Positions 24,036 to 31,821 of a DNA stretch of 64,000 bases are shown in pieces. The number at the start of each line of letters is the position of its first letter. Position 1 is the first letter of the stretch. The position numbers and the translations under genes were made by a program. Under the pieces are notes generated by a model. That model had not been told where the DNA came from, made no database searches, and saw only the letters and a program-made list of their open reading frames with translations. The DNA is taken from the NCBI RefSeq assembly GCF_003985145.1, contig NZ_ML133522.1, positions 620,001 through 684,000 on the forward strand. The letters are read 5' to 3'. This DNA is from Rhizobium anhuiense (GTDB taxonomy: Bacteria; Pseudomonadota; Alphaproteobacteria; Rhizobiales; Rhizobiaceae).

Positions 24036-24968
24036 TCAATGACTGCCGATGCCGCGTTTCGCGAGCGCGTTGCGGGCGGCCGCAGCGCCCCAGTCGTCGG
24101 AAAGATCCTGCCCTTCGATCTCGGCTTCGGCGATCGGCGTTGCCCGGATCAGCGGCACCGAGCCGAAAGGCAGGCCGTCGATCCGCCCGGGGGCCTGGCT
24201 CAGCATGATCCGGCTCATCGGGCTATAATCCTCGGTCAGCCGGCAGAACAGGATGGCGCCGTGTTTCTCGACATCGCGGGCGACGCGATAGCCGTCCGCC
24301 ACAAGGTCGCCGATGTTGATCAGCAGGTTTGCCCAGTTTTTGATCCCCTCCGCATTCAGGGTCGCGGGGCCGAATTCCATGAAGAGTTCGCATTCCACGC
24401 CGTTCTCCGGCTCGGATATGCCGGCCCAAGGGGTCGACAGCCCGTCGGTGGCAAGCGTCAGCCTGTCCGGCGCCTGGATGGCGAGGATGCGGCGATGCGG
24501 GCCGAACCATTTCGTCTGGGCGTGAATGTTGGCCGTTCCGCGCTCGGCCGCAAAGTTCTGAAGCACTGTACCGCGGCTCTGCCAGAAGACGCGCCGCGCA
24601 GCGGCTGCGGTTTCGTAGATCGGGTCGTCGGGGGCGCGCGGCACGATCGTCCGATCATAACTGGTTTGGAGCGTGATCTCTCCCCGCATGAAGGGAAACT
24701 TCGGCTTCTTCCAGCGTATTAGCACCTTGTTGAAGCGAGGCACCCCTGATGCACCGAGCTTTTCGACGACTTCGGAGATGATATCGAGCGGATGCCTGGA
24801 GGCCTCCGGGACATGGTTTCCTTCGGCATCGCGGTAACCGCCCGTCCGGGACGAGTGCCCCGCCTGCATCGTGGTGGCAGTCCATTCGCCACTGACCGCG
24901 CCCGCCGGCGCCTTGCCGAGAGCCGGCGCAAGTTCCCGGATCGCATCGTCAATCGAATAGGATGCCAC
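24036..24968 (-). CDS. uncharacterised protein, weak suppressor-of-fused-like pattern
   Basis: 310 residues from a GTG at 24968 with GAGGGG just upstream. No signal peptide or membrane helix. A central segment, LATDGLSTPWAGISEPENGV followed by ECELFMEFGP, resembles the TDGLS ... ELV pattern of bacterial SUFU-domain proteins, but the match is by eye and weak. Codon use looks normal for the window, and the shadow frames on the other strand show no domain. It stands alone between the SRPBCC gene (convergent) and a small-protein gene. Confidence 0.7.
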   Translation of the reverse strand: MASYSIDDAIRELAPALGKAPAGAVSGEWTATTMQAGHSSRTGGYRDAEGNHVPEASRHPLDIISEVVEKLGASGVPRFNKVLIRWKKPKFPFMRGEITLQTSYDRTIVPRAPDDPIYETAAAARRVFWQSRGTVLQNFAAERGTANIHAQTKWFGPHRRILAIQAPDRLTLATDGLSTPWAGISEPENGVECELFMEFGPATLNAEGIKNWANLLINIGDLVADGYRVARDVEKHGAILFCRLTEDYSPMSRIMLSQAPGRIDGLPFGSVPLIRATPIAEAEIEGQDLSDDWGAAAARNALAKRGIGSH

Positions 24969-25147
24969 GTCGCCCCTCAGCCTTCGCCCAAAGATTGTAT
25001 CCCTCGCGGCCGCTCTGCCCGCGAGCAGAAGCTAGAGCGGAGGCGTCGCCGATCAATAGCGAGGTGGAGTGGCGCGAGCAGAGGAGGCGCCCAGGTCCCT
25101 GGGCGCAGGAGAAGTTCTTTTACTAGGTGAGGTAAGGTCCGCTGCGC

Positions 25148-25321
25148 CTATTTGCTTCCGTCGTTCGGCCGCGCCTTGGCGCTGTCGTTGCTGGTCGACG
25201 AGGCGGTCTTTCCATCCGGTTGCTGCCCGAAATATGTGCCGCCGAGATGGCCGCCGGCGCTGGTGTTCTTTACCTGCCGTTCGGCGCGTTTCTGGAGTTC
25301 ACGAACGTTGGTCTTGCTCAT
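25148..25321 (-). CDS. small hydrophilic protein (57 aa)
   Basis: Start chosen at the ATG at 25321 (MSKTNVRELQKRAERQVKN) because GGAG stands six bases before it; longer in-frame starts lack this. The product is charged and polar, rich in Lys, Ser, Asn and Gly, with no Cys and no membrane segment, so probably intrinsically disordered. I do not recognise a family. Two similar-looking small genes lie just to the right on the other strand. Confidence 0.6.
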   Translation of the reverse strand: MSKTNVRELQKRAERQVKNTSAGGHLGGTYFGQQPDGKTASSTSNDSAKARPNDGSK

Positions 25322-25540
25322 TTTCGGCTCCATGTTTGAGGTAGACCTCTGGTCAACCAATGGCGGACAACACGGTTCCATATTTTTTGCGGAGGGCGGG
25401 GCCGGGTAGCGGGTTGGGCCTGCTCACCTCTGCTGCGCCAAGCTTGCTTTCGAACGACAGGGCGGCTCACCGGGGAAGAATTCCCGCGGGAACACTTCCT
25501 GATCTTTTCGGTTTCCCCTGTTCAACAAGGAGAAACGAAG

Positions 25541-25741
25541 ATGGGCATGACGACACCGAAAGACGGCGCCCCCGGCACCACCGATCAGTCTCCCCGCTGG
25601 GAAGGGCCGAAGGGAAATAAACCTCGCGGCTATATGAAGGCCAAGGACGATCCGGATCGCGATCGCGACGCGCATGGCGAAAACAACCGCGATCCCGAGA
25701 CGAAGACTCTCAGCGATGCGCTGAAGCAGAAGGGCCAATGA
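25541..25741 (+). CDS. small hydrophilic protein (66 aa)
   Basis: Starts MGMTTPKDGAPGTTDQ and is dominated by Asp, Lys, Arg, Gly and Pro, with no hydrophobic core, suggesting a disordered or stress-associated protein. AAGGAG lies nine bases before the ATG. The stop is one base before the ATG of the next small gene, so the two are a transcriptional pair. Function unknown. Confidence 0.65.
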   Translation: MGMTTPKDGAPGTTDQSPRWEGPKGNKPRGYMKAKDDPDRDRDAHGENNRDPETKTLSDALKQKGQ

Positions 25742-25742
25742 C

Positions 25743-25952
25743 ATGGCTGATCCCAAAAAAGACGCAGCCGGCCAGTTCGCCAGATCCCAGGCCGACCGGA
25801 AAAGCAGCGGTGTGGCCAGCGCCAAACCGACCGTGATCACCGGCTCGGAAGATGCCACGGTGAACAAGAACCCGCCCGGCAAGAAGAAGTCCGGGAAGGA
25901 TTGGGATATCAACTACGATCCCGCCGCTAGGAACGAGAGCCGGTCGCACTAG
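25743..25952 (+). CDS. small hydrophilic protein (69 aa)
   Basis: MADPKKDAAGQFARSQADRK and the rest are highly charged, with PPGKKKSGKDWDINYDP near the C-terminus. There is no signal or membrane segment. The ATG begins one base after the stop of the preceding small gene, implying translational coupling. It is probably disordered; no family is recognised. Confidence 0.65.
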   Translation: MADPKKDAAGQFARSQADRKSSGVASAKPTVITGSEDATVNKNPPGKKKSGKDWDINYDPAARNESRSH

Positions 25953-26050
25953 CTCCGGCTGTCGCTGCTTCTCCTCACGAGCCAAGCCGCGAGGCATTTC
26001 CGTTTTCTCCAGTCAGGGAAATGCTCCAGTTTCATATGTGGACACTGTTC

Positions 26051-26941
26051 CTACCCACCGAAATAGGCCGGATGGTCGATATCGGCGAGGAGGCCGGGCT
26101 GCTTTGGCTCCCAGCTGAGCAGCGCGCGGGTATGCTCGCTCGATGTCGGGACGTCGAAGCCGGCGAACATGCCAAACCAGCCAAAATGCTCGGCCGCTTC
26201 TTCCCGTGAGAGCGAGACAGCGGGCACATCGAGCCGCCGGCCGATGACCTCGGCAATCTGCCTGAAGGGAACTCCCTCTTCTGCGACTGACAGGAACGGG
26301 CCACCGACAGCGCCGCGCTCCAGCGCCAGCCGATAGAGCCGGGCGGCATCGAGCCGGTGCACGGCGGGCCAGCGGTTCTGCCCTTCGCCGATATAGGCCG
26401 AGACTCCCGTCCGCCGGGCCAAATCGATCAGGATCGGCACGAAACCATGATCGCCATGGCCATGTACTGACGGCGGCAGCCGGACGGTGGCGGCCCGCAC
26501 GCCACGCGCGACAAGCGATATCGCGGTGATTTCGGAGGCGCGAGGGTAGGTCTGCGACGTTGGCATGGGCGGGTCCTTCTCGGTGCCGGTGCGCCCCGGC
26601 GCATGGCCGAGGCCCGCCGTCACCAGCAGCGGCCGGCCGGAACCTTGGAGGGCTTCGCCCAGCGCCTCGATGGCGCGCCGGTCGGCGGCGCAGTTCTCGG
26701 CAAATTTCGAGAAATCATGATTGAAGGCCGTGTGGACGACGCCATCCACCTCTGCCGCGCCGCTCTTCAGGCTGTCCAGGTCGTCGAGCGTGCCGCGATG
26801 GACCTCGGCACCGGCGGCGGCCAGTTGATCCGCTCCCTTGTCCGAGCGGGTGAGGCCGAGCACCTTGTGGCCGGCGGCGATCAGTTCATCGACGACGGCC
26901 GAGCCGACCCAGCCGGTGGCTCCAGTGACGAATACGCGCAT
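26051..26941 (-). CDS. atypical SDR / NAD-dependent epimerase-like protein
   Basis: 296 residues. The N-terminal nucleotide-binding motif [19 protein letters not shown] is canonical for extended or atypical SDRs, followed by [12 protein letters not shown] and [19 protein letters not shown]. The usual YxxxK is not intact: [12 protein letters not shown] aligns there with Ser instead of Lys, suggesting a sensor or altered activity. It is divergent from the MmyB-type regulator at 27033, sharing a 91-bp promoter region, so is probably its regulatory target. Confidence 0.88.
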   Translation of the reverse strand: MRVFVTGATGWVGSAVVDELIAAGHKVLGLTRSDKGADQLAAAGAEVHRGTLDDLDSLKSGAAEVDGVVHTAFNHDFSKFAENCAADRRAIEALGEALQGSGRPLLVTAGLGHAPGRTGTEKDPPMPTSQTYPRASEITAISLVARGVRAATVRLPPSVHGHGDHGFVPILIDLARRTGVSAYIGEGQNRWPAVHRLDAARLYRLALERGAVGGPFLSVAEEGVPFRQIAEVIGRRLDVPAVSLSREEAAEHFGWFGMFAGFDVPTSSEHTRALLSWEPKQPGLLADIDHPAYFGG

Positions 26942-26987
26942 GTGATATCTCCAGTTTTTGCCGGAGACACATATCGGCCCTGCCTAT

Positions 26988-27020
26988 ATCATGGTAAAGT
27001 AGTGACATTATCATGGTATA
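26988..27020. promoter_or_regulatory. paired 9-bp direct repeats, candidate operator
   Basis: ATCATGGTA occurs at 26988 and again at 27010, a spacing of 22 bp or about two helical turns. Both are inside the 91-bp gap between the divergent SDR and MmyB-type regulator genes. The second repeat sits 13 bp before the regulator start. The arrangement suits binding by that regulator to control both genes, but no such site is established. Confidence 0.45.
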
Positions 27021-27032
27021 AAGGCTAACAGG

Positions 27033-27857
27033 ATGGGCGAATTCGTCACCTCGGACAATCGGCTCGGTGCCTATTTGAAGGGGCGCCGCGTCAGGCTCGA
27101 TCCCGCTGTCTTCGGCTTTGCGGGGGAGCGGCGGCGCACGCCGGGTCTGCGGCGCGAGGAGGTCGCGAGCCGCGCCAATATCAGCCCGACCTGGTACACC
27201 TGGCTGGAGCAGGGGCGTGGCGGGGCGCCGTCTGCCGACGTGCTCGACCGGATCTCTCGCGCGCTGATGCTGACTGATGTCGAGCGCGAGCATCTCTTCC
27301 TCATCGGCCTCGGTCGACCGCCCGAGGTGCGTTACCACAGACAAGAGGGCGTGACGCCGAGGTTGCAGGGCGTGCTTGATGCGCTGGACCCGAGCCCGGC
27401 GCTGATCCGCAACGCCATCTGGGACGTGATTGCCTGGAACAGGGCGGCGACGGTGCTTCTAACCGATTACGGCGCGCTGCCGCCGGAAGAGCGCAACGTG
27501 CTGCGCTTCATCTTCCTCGATCCGCGCGTACGCGCCGCTCAATACGACTGGGAAAGTGTCGCTCGCTTCGTCGTCGCCGCTTTCCGCGTGGATGCGGCCC
27601 GCGCGGGTGCCGCGGCCGAGGTCGAGCCCCTCGTCGACGAACTCTGCCGCAAGAGCCCCGAATTCCTGGCGATGTGGCGCGACAACGACGTGCGCAGCCA
27701 CGGCGAGGGCGCCAAGCATATCCGCCACCCCATCCTCGGCCCGCTCGCCTTCGAATATTCCGCCTTCCAGGTGGACGGGCGGCCGGATCTCAGCATGGTC
27801 GTGTACAACCCGGCGACGGCGGAGGATGCGGCGAAGATCAAGGGATTGGTGGGGTGA
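27033..27857 (+). CDS. XRE-family regulator with MmyB-like ligand domain
   Basis: 274 residues. RRRTPGLRREEVASRANISP followed by TWYTWLEQGR (about 33-62) is the helix-turn-helix of MmyB-like regulators. Residues 105-270 are the MmyB PAS-like ligand-binding domain, with ALIRNAIWDVIAWNRAA and LPPEERNVLRFIFLDPR. Regulators of this type commonly control a divergent oxidoreductase gene, as arranged here. Paired direct repeats in the shared promoter region may be its operator. Confidence 0.92.
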   Translation: MGEFVTSDNRLGAYLKGRRVRLDPAVFGFAGERRRTPGLRREEVASRANISPTWYTWLEQGRGGAPSADVLDRISRALMLTDVEREHLFLIGLGRPPEVRYHRQEGVTPRLQGVLDALDPSPALIRNAIWDVIAWNRAATVLLTDYGALPPEERNVLRFIFLDPRVRAAQYDWESVARFVVAAFRVDAARAGAAAEVEPLVDELCRKSPEFLAMWRDNDVRSHGEGAKHIRHPILGPLAFEYSAFQVDGRPDLSMVVYNPATAEDAAKIKGLVG

Positions 27858-28061
27858 GGCTAGGGCAATTCCGTGACGCCTTTAGGCGCGGCATCTTCCG
27901 TCGTCCCTAGTGGTTTGGTGTGCAACCCATAAAGCGAAGCATTCATGGCAAAGCTGTGAAAATCTAAAATACTACCTTTGCTGGAAAATTCGTTGACCGT
28001 CCCAGTCTCTGCTGCTTTCTTTCCGATAGGCCAAGGCGAATGGGTCTTGAAGGAGATATCC

Positions 28062-29603
28062 ATGACAGAGCTTGCAAAACCTGTGACGGTCGACGATGTC
28101 AGCAGCGCTTCCGAGAATGACGTGATCTCAGGCAATCTGCTGGAGAATGATCTGGCCGGGGGCTCCGGCAACATGTTTCTCAACTTCTTCGACGGCGAGA
28201 GAGTTCTTGCCAAGAGGGACGGGCAGGTCACCGATATCGAGGGTGAATACGGCACGTTCCACGTCAAGGCCGACGGCTCTTACACCTATACGCTGAACGA
28301 GACCGCCAAGGCGGGTTTCCTCCAGGGAATGACGCTGACGGAGACGATCGGCTACAAGATCTCCGACGGTGCCGGCAACACCGATGTCGGCCATTTCACG
28401 CTCGACATTCACGGGGTCACGAGCCCGCCGGTCGCGGTCGACGGCGCCTTTTCCTTCCGCGAAGGAAGCGAGATGGCCGGCAACGTGCTCGCCAATGATC
28501 ACGCGGGAGAGGCCGGCACGCTCTTTCTGCGCTCGGTCGAGGGCACCAGCATTCCTGCCGGTCAGGGGCAGGGGCAGACGACCGACGTGGCGGGTGAATT
28601 CGGTATCTTCCATTTCGCGGGCGATGGAAGCTTCACCTACGATCTCAATCCGGCCGTCAAGGCGGGCCTCGACGATGGCGAGCATGTCACGGAGAAACTC
28701 CAATATTACAAGGTCTCCGACGGCGCCGGTCACGCGGATGCCGGCGTGATCACCCTGACCGTCGACGGCGCGACGGACGGGAAGTCGTTGAACACCAATC
28801 ATGTCGAGGTCCAGGCGGATGTGGTGCGCCCCTTCCTGGATCATTACGAACTCCAGGGAGTCGCGGTCGATCCGCTAACGGGCAAGTATTACGTCAGTTC
28901 CGGCCACGGTTTCCCGGATGATTCCATGGTGAGCGTTTACGACAACGCCTCGGCATTTGAAGCCGGCAACGCCAGCGGCGCCATCTCCCTCGGCGACTAT
29001 GACAAGGGCGAATATGACGTCGGCGGAACCTATTTTTCGGTCCGTGGAGGCGAGATCATCGGAAGAACCAACGAGGCGAGAAGCGAGGAGGACCCTTTCC
29101 CCGATCAGACCTATCTTGCAAAATGGGATGCCGCCGACGGATCTCTCGATCAGAAGGGTGCTTCGATTCCCGGCCTTATCGGCAAGAATGGCGCGGGTAC
29201 GTTCGACTGGGGTGGATTCACGACCGTCAATACGATGCAGGATTCGATCGGCATTTACGTCGTCGGCCGCATCAATGATTCCACCTGGCAGGTCTCGAAG
29301 ATCGACCCCGAAACGTTGAGCCCGATCGAATCCAAGACCTTCGCGGCGGGCGGGCTCGGATACGGCTTTGCCGTCGACGGCACGTTCTTCTTCGGCGATT
29401 CCTCCAGCAGCGAGCATATCGGCACGGCCTTCGACTTCGAAACCGGGGTCAAGACAACGGTTGACGTCAACATCGCCATACCGGGAGACGACCTGATCAC
29501 CAACGTGGTCTATGACTCAGCGGCGGATAATCTTTACCTCACCAACACCGGGACCGACGAAATCGCCGTGGTGCATAATATCTCGGACGTTTTGTTCGCC
29601 TAG
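28062..29603 (+). CDS. cadherin-like/VCBS-repeat protein with C-terminal propeller-like region
   Basis: 513 residues from the ATG at 28062, which has a near-perfect AAGGAGATATCC upstream; an in-frame ATG at 27978 has none. Two tandem cadherin-like (RapA2/VCBS) domains, about 1-115 and 118-235, end in YKISDGAGNTDVGHFTLDI and YKVSDGAGHADAGVITLTV. Residues 240-513 repeat strand patterns such as YYVSSGHGFPDDSMVSVYD, suggesting a beta-propeller. There is no N-terminal signal or RTX nonapeptide. Rhizobial Rap proteins with these domains leave by the PrsDE type I system, so extracellular adhesion or matrix binding is inferred. Confidence 0.82.
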   Translation: MTELAKPVTVDDVSSASENDVISGNLLENDLAGGSGNMFLNFFDGERVLAKRDGQVTDIEGEYGTFHVKADGSYTYTLNETAKAGFLQGMTLTETIGYKISDGAGNTDVGHFTLDIHGVTSPPVAVDGAFSFREGSEMAGNVLANDHAGEAGTLFLRSVEGTSIPAGQGQGQTTDVAGEFGIFHFAGDGSFTYDLNPAVKAGLDDGEHVTEKLQYYKVSDGAGHADAGVITLTVDGATDGKSLNTNHVEVQADVVRPFLDHYELQGVAVDPLTGKYYVSSGHGFPDDSMVSVYDNASAFEAGNASGAISLGDYDKGEYDVGGTYFSVRGGEIIGRTNEARSEEDPFPDQTYLAKWDAADGSLDQKGASIPGLIGKNGAGTFDWGGFTTVNTMQDSIGIYVVGRINDSTWQVSKIDPETLSPIESKTFAAGGLGYGFAVDGTFFFGDSSSSEHIGTAFDFETGVKTTVDVNIAIPGDDLITNVVYDSAADNLYLTNTGTDEIAVVHNISDVLFA

Positions 29604-29612
29604 CGCATCGGC

Positions 29613-29704
29613 CCGAAAATCGGAATCGATTTTCGGAAAGCACAATGCGAGGATTGAAAGTGTTAGAGCGTCCTTTGTGCGTCCGAAAGGACGCACGGCG
29701 CTCT
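29613..29704. repeat. rhizobial double-hairpin intergenic repeat
   Basis: Two inverted repeats in tandem. The first pairs CCGAAAATCG (29613-29622) with CGATTTTCGG (29627-29636) around GAAT. The second pairs GTGCGTCC (29677-29684) with GGACGCAC (29689-29696) around a GAAA tetraloop, extended by AGAGCG/CGCTCT outside. From memory, sequences of this form recur between genes in many Rhizobium genomes. Following the stop of the adhesin-like gene, it may also stop or stabilise its transcript. Confidence 0.7.
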
Positions 29705-29770
29705 AATGGGCCTTACCGCTCGAATGCCGACGCCGCCCCGCCCGTTCTCTTCACGGCGGGGCGTTTAACG

Positions 29771-29872
29771 GCGTGAGGCGCGGATGCGGGCAGCGGGCTG
29801 CCTTCGAGGCCGGTCGCTACCACTGAAACGCGGAACTTGCCGTCGAGGCTGCGGTCGGAAATCGCCCCGACG
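29771..29872 (-). pseudogene. stray duplicate of the ftsZ 3' end
   Basis: 102 bp that match 30519-30620 at about 98 positions. On the minus strand it encodes [20 protein letters not shown], the last strands of the FtsZ C-terminal domain, then [10 protein letters not shown]. The original and the copy are 748 bp apart in the same orientation. Upstream of the copy the frame is not FtsZ-like, so this is a gene fragment, not a second gene. Confidence 0.75.
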
Positions 29873-30147
29873 TATGCAGTCTTGCCGTTCCGGACAAGGC
29901 CGCTTTCCAGCAAGTACGAGGCGTCTCCGGCTGTCCTTGCAGCAAGAGCGGCGGGGCGTGCGGAACATGGATGGCGGCCGATGCCCTCAGCCGGCCGCGT
30001 GGACCGGTTTCGGCCGATGATTTGGAACCATGATCCCGCAGTACTGTTTAACTGGAAGGCGCGGAAGCGCCGATAACGGGGATGCCGATTGCCGGCCAAC
30101 CCGGTAATGACGATCGGCCTTTCGGTTCGCCTATGGAGGAATACAAC

Positions 30148-30360
30148 ATGCAAACGACCCGATCGAAAGAACTGGCGGACGAATACCTGCGGCTTGGCGG
30201 CAAACGGCTGGCCAAGATCGATGACAATATCGTTAAAATCCGCCACTGGGAGGATGACACGCCGGAGGCCGAGGCCTTCTGGCAGGAGCACATCGAGCCG
30301 CTGGATGACAAGCGCCGCGTAGAGGTCGAAACGCACCTTCCCACGATCAACGACAGGTGA
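30148..30360 (+). CDS. small conserved-looking protein (70 aa)
   Basis: Starts at the ATG at 30148, preceded by TATGGAGGAATACAAC, a strong ribosome-binding site. The product is acidic and helical: ELADEYLRLGGKRLAKIDDN, then RHWEDDTPEAEAFWQEHIEP. No signal, Cys or known motif. It lies between the two ftsZ-related segments on the opposite strand. Function unknown, but start site and codon use support a real gene. Confidence 0.68.
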   Translation: MQTTRSKELADEYLRLGGKRLAKIDDNIVKIRHWEDDTPEAEAFWQEHIEPLDDKRRVEVETHLPTINDR

Positions 30361-30484
30361 TCGCGAATCAACGATCGGTGATCGCAGCGATTTCCCCGGA
30401 GCGCATGACATTGAAGCGCGACAGCGCCGCGCGTCTGAAAAGACGTGGCAGGCTGTCGTGCTCGGATATGTCGCGCCGCTGCGC

Positions 30485-31504
30485 TTACTGCAGCGTGCGC
30501 GTCTGGATCTGCTCGGCGGCGTGAGGCGCGGATGCGGGCAGGGGGCTGCCTTCGAGGCCGGTCGCTACCACCGAAACGCGGAACTTGCCGTCGAGGCTGC
30601 GGTCGAAGATCGCCCCGACGACGATATCGGCGTCTTCCTGCACTTCGTCACGAATGCGGCTTGCCGCCTCGTCCACTTCGAACAGCGTCATATCCGAACC
30701 GCCGGAGATCGAGATCAGCACGCCCCTGGCGCCCCTCATCGAGATGTCATCCAGAAGCGGGTTGGCAATTGCTGCTTCCGCCGCCTTCATCGCGCGGCTC
30801 TCACCGGAGGCTTCGCCGGTACCCATCATCGCACGGCCCATGCCTGACATGACCGACTTCACGTCGGCGAAATCGAGGTTGATCAGGCCTTCCTTGACGA
30901 TCAAATCGGTTATGCAGCCGACGCCGGCATAGAGCACGCGGTCGGCCGTCATGAAGGCATCGGCGAACGTTGTTTTTGCATCGGCGATGCGGAAGAGGTT
31001 CTGGTTGGGAATGACGATGACCGTATCGGCCGCTTGGCGAAGCGCCTCGATGCCGATTTCCGCCATCCGCATGCGGCGATTGCCTTCGAAGGTAAAGGGT
31101 TTGGTGACGACGCCGACCGTCAGGATGCCGGCGGCACGCGCAGCGCGGGCGATGACGGGTGCAGCACCCGTGCCCGTTCCACCGCCCATGCCGGCGGTGA
31201 CGAAGCACATGTGCGAGCCGGCCAGGTGATCCATGATCTCATCGAGCGACTCTTCGGCCGCCGCATGGCCGACCTCCGGCAACGAACCGGCGCCGAGACC
31301 CTCCGTCACATTCGCGCCAAGCTGGATGCGGCGCGTCGCCTTGGAGGTGGCCAGCACCTGAGCATCCGTGTTTGCGGCGACGAATTCGACGCCTGCCAGC
31401 TTTTCCGCGATCATGTTGTTGATCGCATTGCCGCCACCGCCGCCGACGCCAATGACTGTAATATGCGGCCGTAGTCCAGAAATGCCGCTCTTGGCGTCCG
31501 TCAT
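30485..31504 (-). CDS. ftsZ2: short FtsZ paralogue (FtsZ2-like tubulin-family GTPase)
   Basis: 339 residues from the ATG at 31504, chosen because AAAGGAG lies just upstream; an earlier ATG at 31537 has none. The tubulin signature [23 protein letters not shown] near the start, the ANTDAQVL loop and the T7-loop region [20 protein letters not shown] are intact, so GTP binding and polymerisation are expected. The protein ends soon after the globular core and lacks the long linker and FtsA-binding peptide of the main FtsZ. It matches the short second FtsZ described in Sinorhizobium and relatives, whose role is unclear. Confidence 0.92.
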   Translation of the reverse strand: MTDAKSGISGLRPHITVIGVGGGGGNAINNMIAEKLAGVEFVAANTDAQVLATSKATRRIQLGANVTEGLGAGSLPEVGHAAAEESLDEIMDHLAGSHMCFVTAGMGGGTGTGAAPVIARAARAAGILTVGVVTKPFTFEGNRRMRMAEIGIEALRQAADTVIVIPNQNLFRIADAKTTFADAFMTADRVLYAGVGCITDLIVKEGLINLDFADVKSVMSGMGRAMMGTGEASGESRAMKAAEAAIANPLLDDISMRGARGVLISISGGSDMTLFEVDEAASRIRDEVQEDADIVVGAIFDRSLDGKFRVSVVATGLEGSPLPASAPHAAEQIQTRTLQ

Positions 31505-31821
31505 CGCGCTCTCCTTTGATGCTTCGTTCATGCCCACCCTCGTTTGCGGACGGCGAATCGGGCGTCAGGATACGCGAGCAACAAGGCAGAGGCGAGGCGA
31601 AAGACGTCTCGGATGGAGCGGAGATGGTCGGGAAGGGCCCCCAGCTGGTGCCTTTCAGGGAGGGAGCATCATGCCGAGAGCTGACAATTATGCTTCAAGG
31701 ACAGGCCGTGAAGGTAGCTTGCGGCGATATTGTTGAAAAAATCGCCGCGTAGGGTTTTGTTTTACGCCTCTCGGAATGAAATTGCGCTGTGACTCCATTT
31801 CTGCATCGACGCAGAAGAAAC
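31505..31821. other. 317-bp intergenic region with hairpin
   Basis: Between the ftsZ2 start and the kinase stop, both minus strand. It has a perfect inverted repeat GCGGCGAT (31721-31728) / ATCGCCGC (31741-31748), followed on the plus strand by a T-rich run, and a smaller one TTCTGC/GCAGAA at 31799-31816 near the kinase stop. An open frame on the plus strand ending at 31752 runs through the first hairpin and lacks coding character. Confidence 0.45.

Larger units (their letters stand above)
29604..30147. other. repeat island between genes
   Basis: A 544-bp stretch without an intact gene. It contains the double-hairpin repeat at 29613-29704 and a 102-bp stray copy of the 3' end of ftsZ at 29771-29872. 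The rest, 29873-30147, shows no convincing frame except the ribosome-binding region of the next small gene. Confidence 0.6.

Noticed and set aside
31516-31752. 78-codon plus-strand frame before ftsZ2
   Set aside because: It runs through a perfect hairpin, has no credible ribosome-binding site and no motif.
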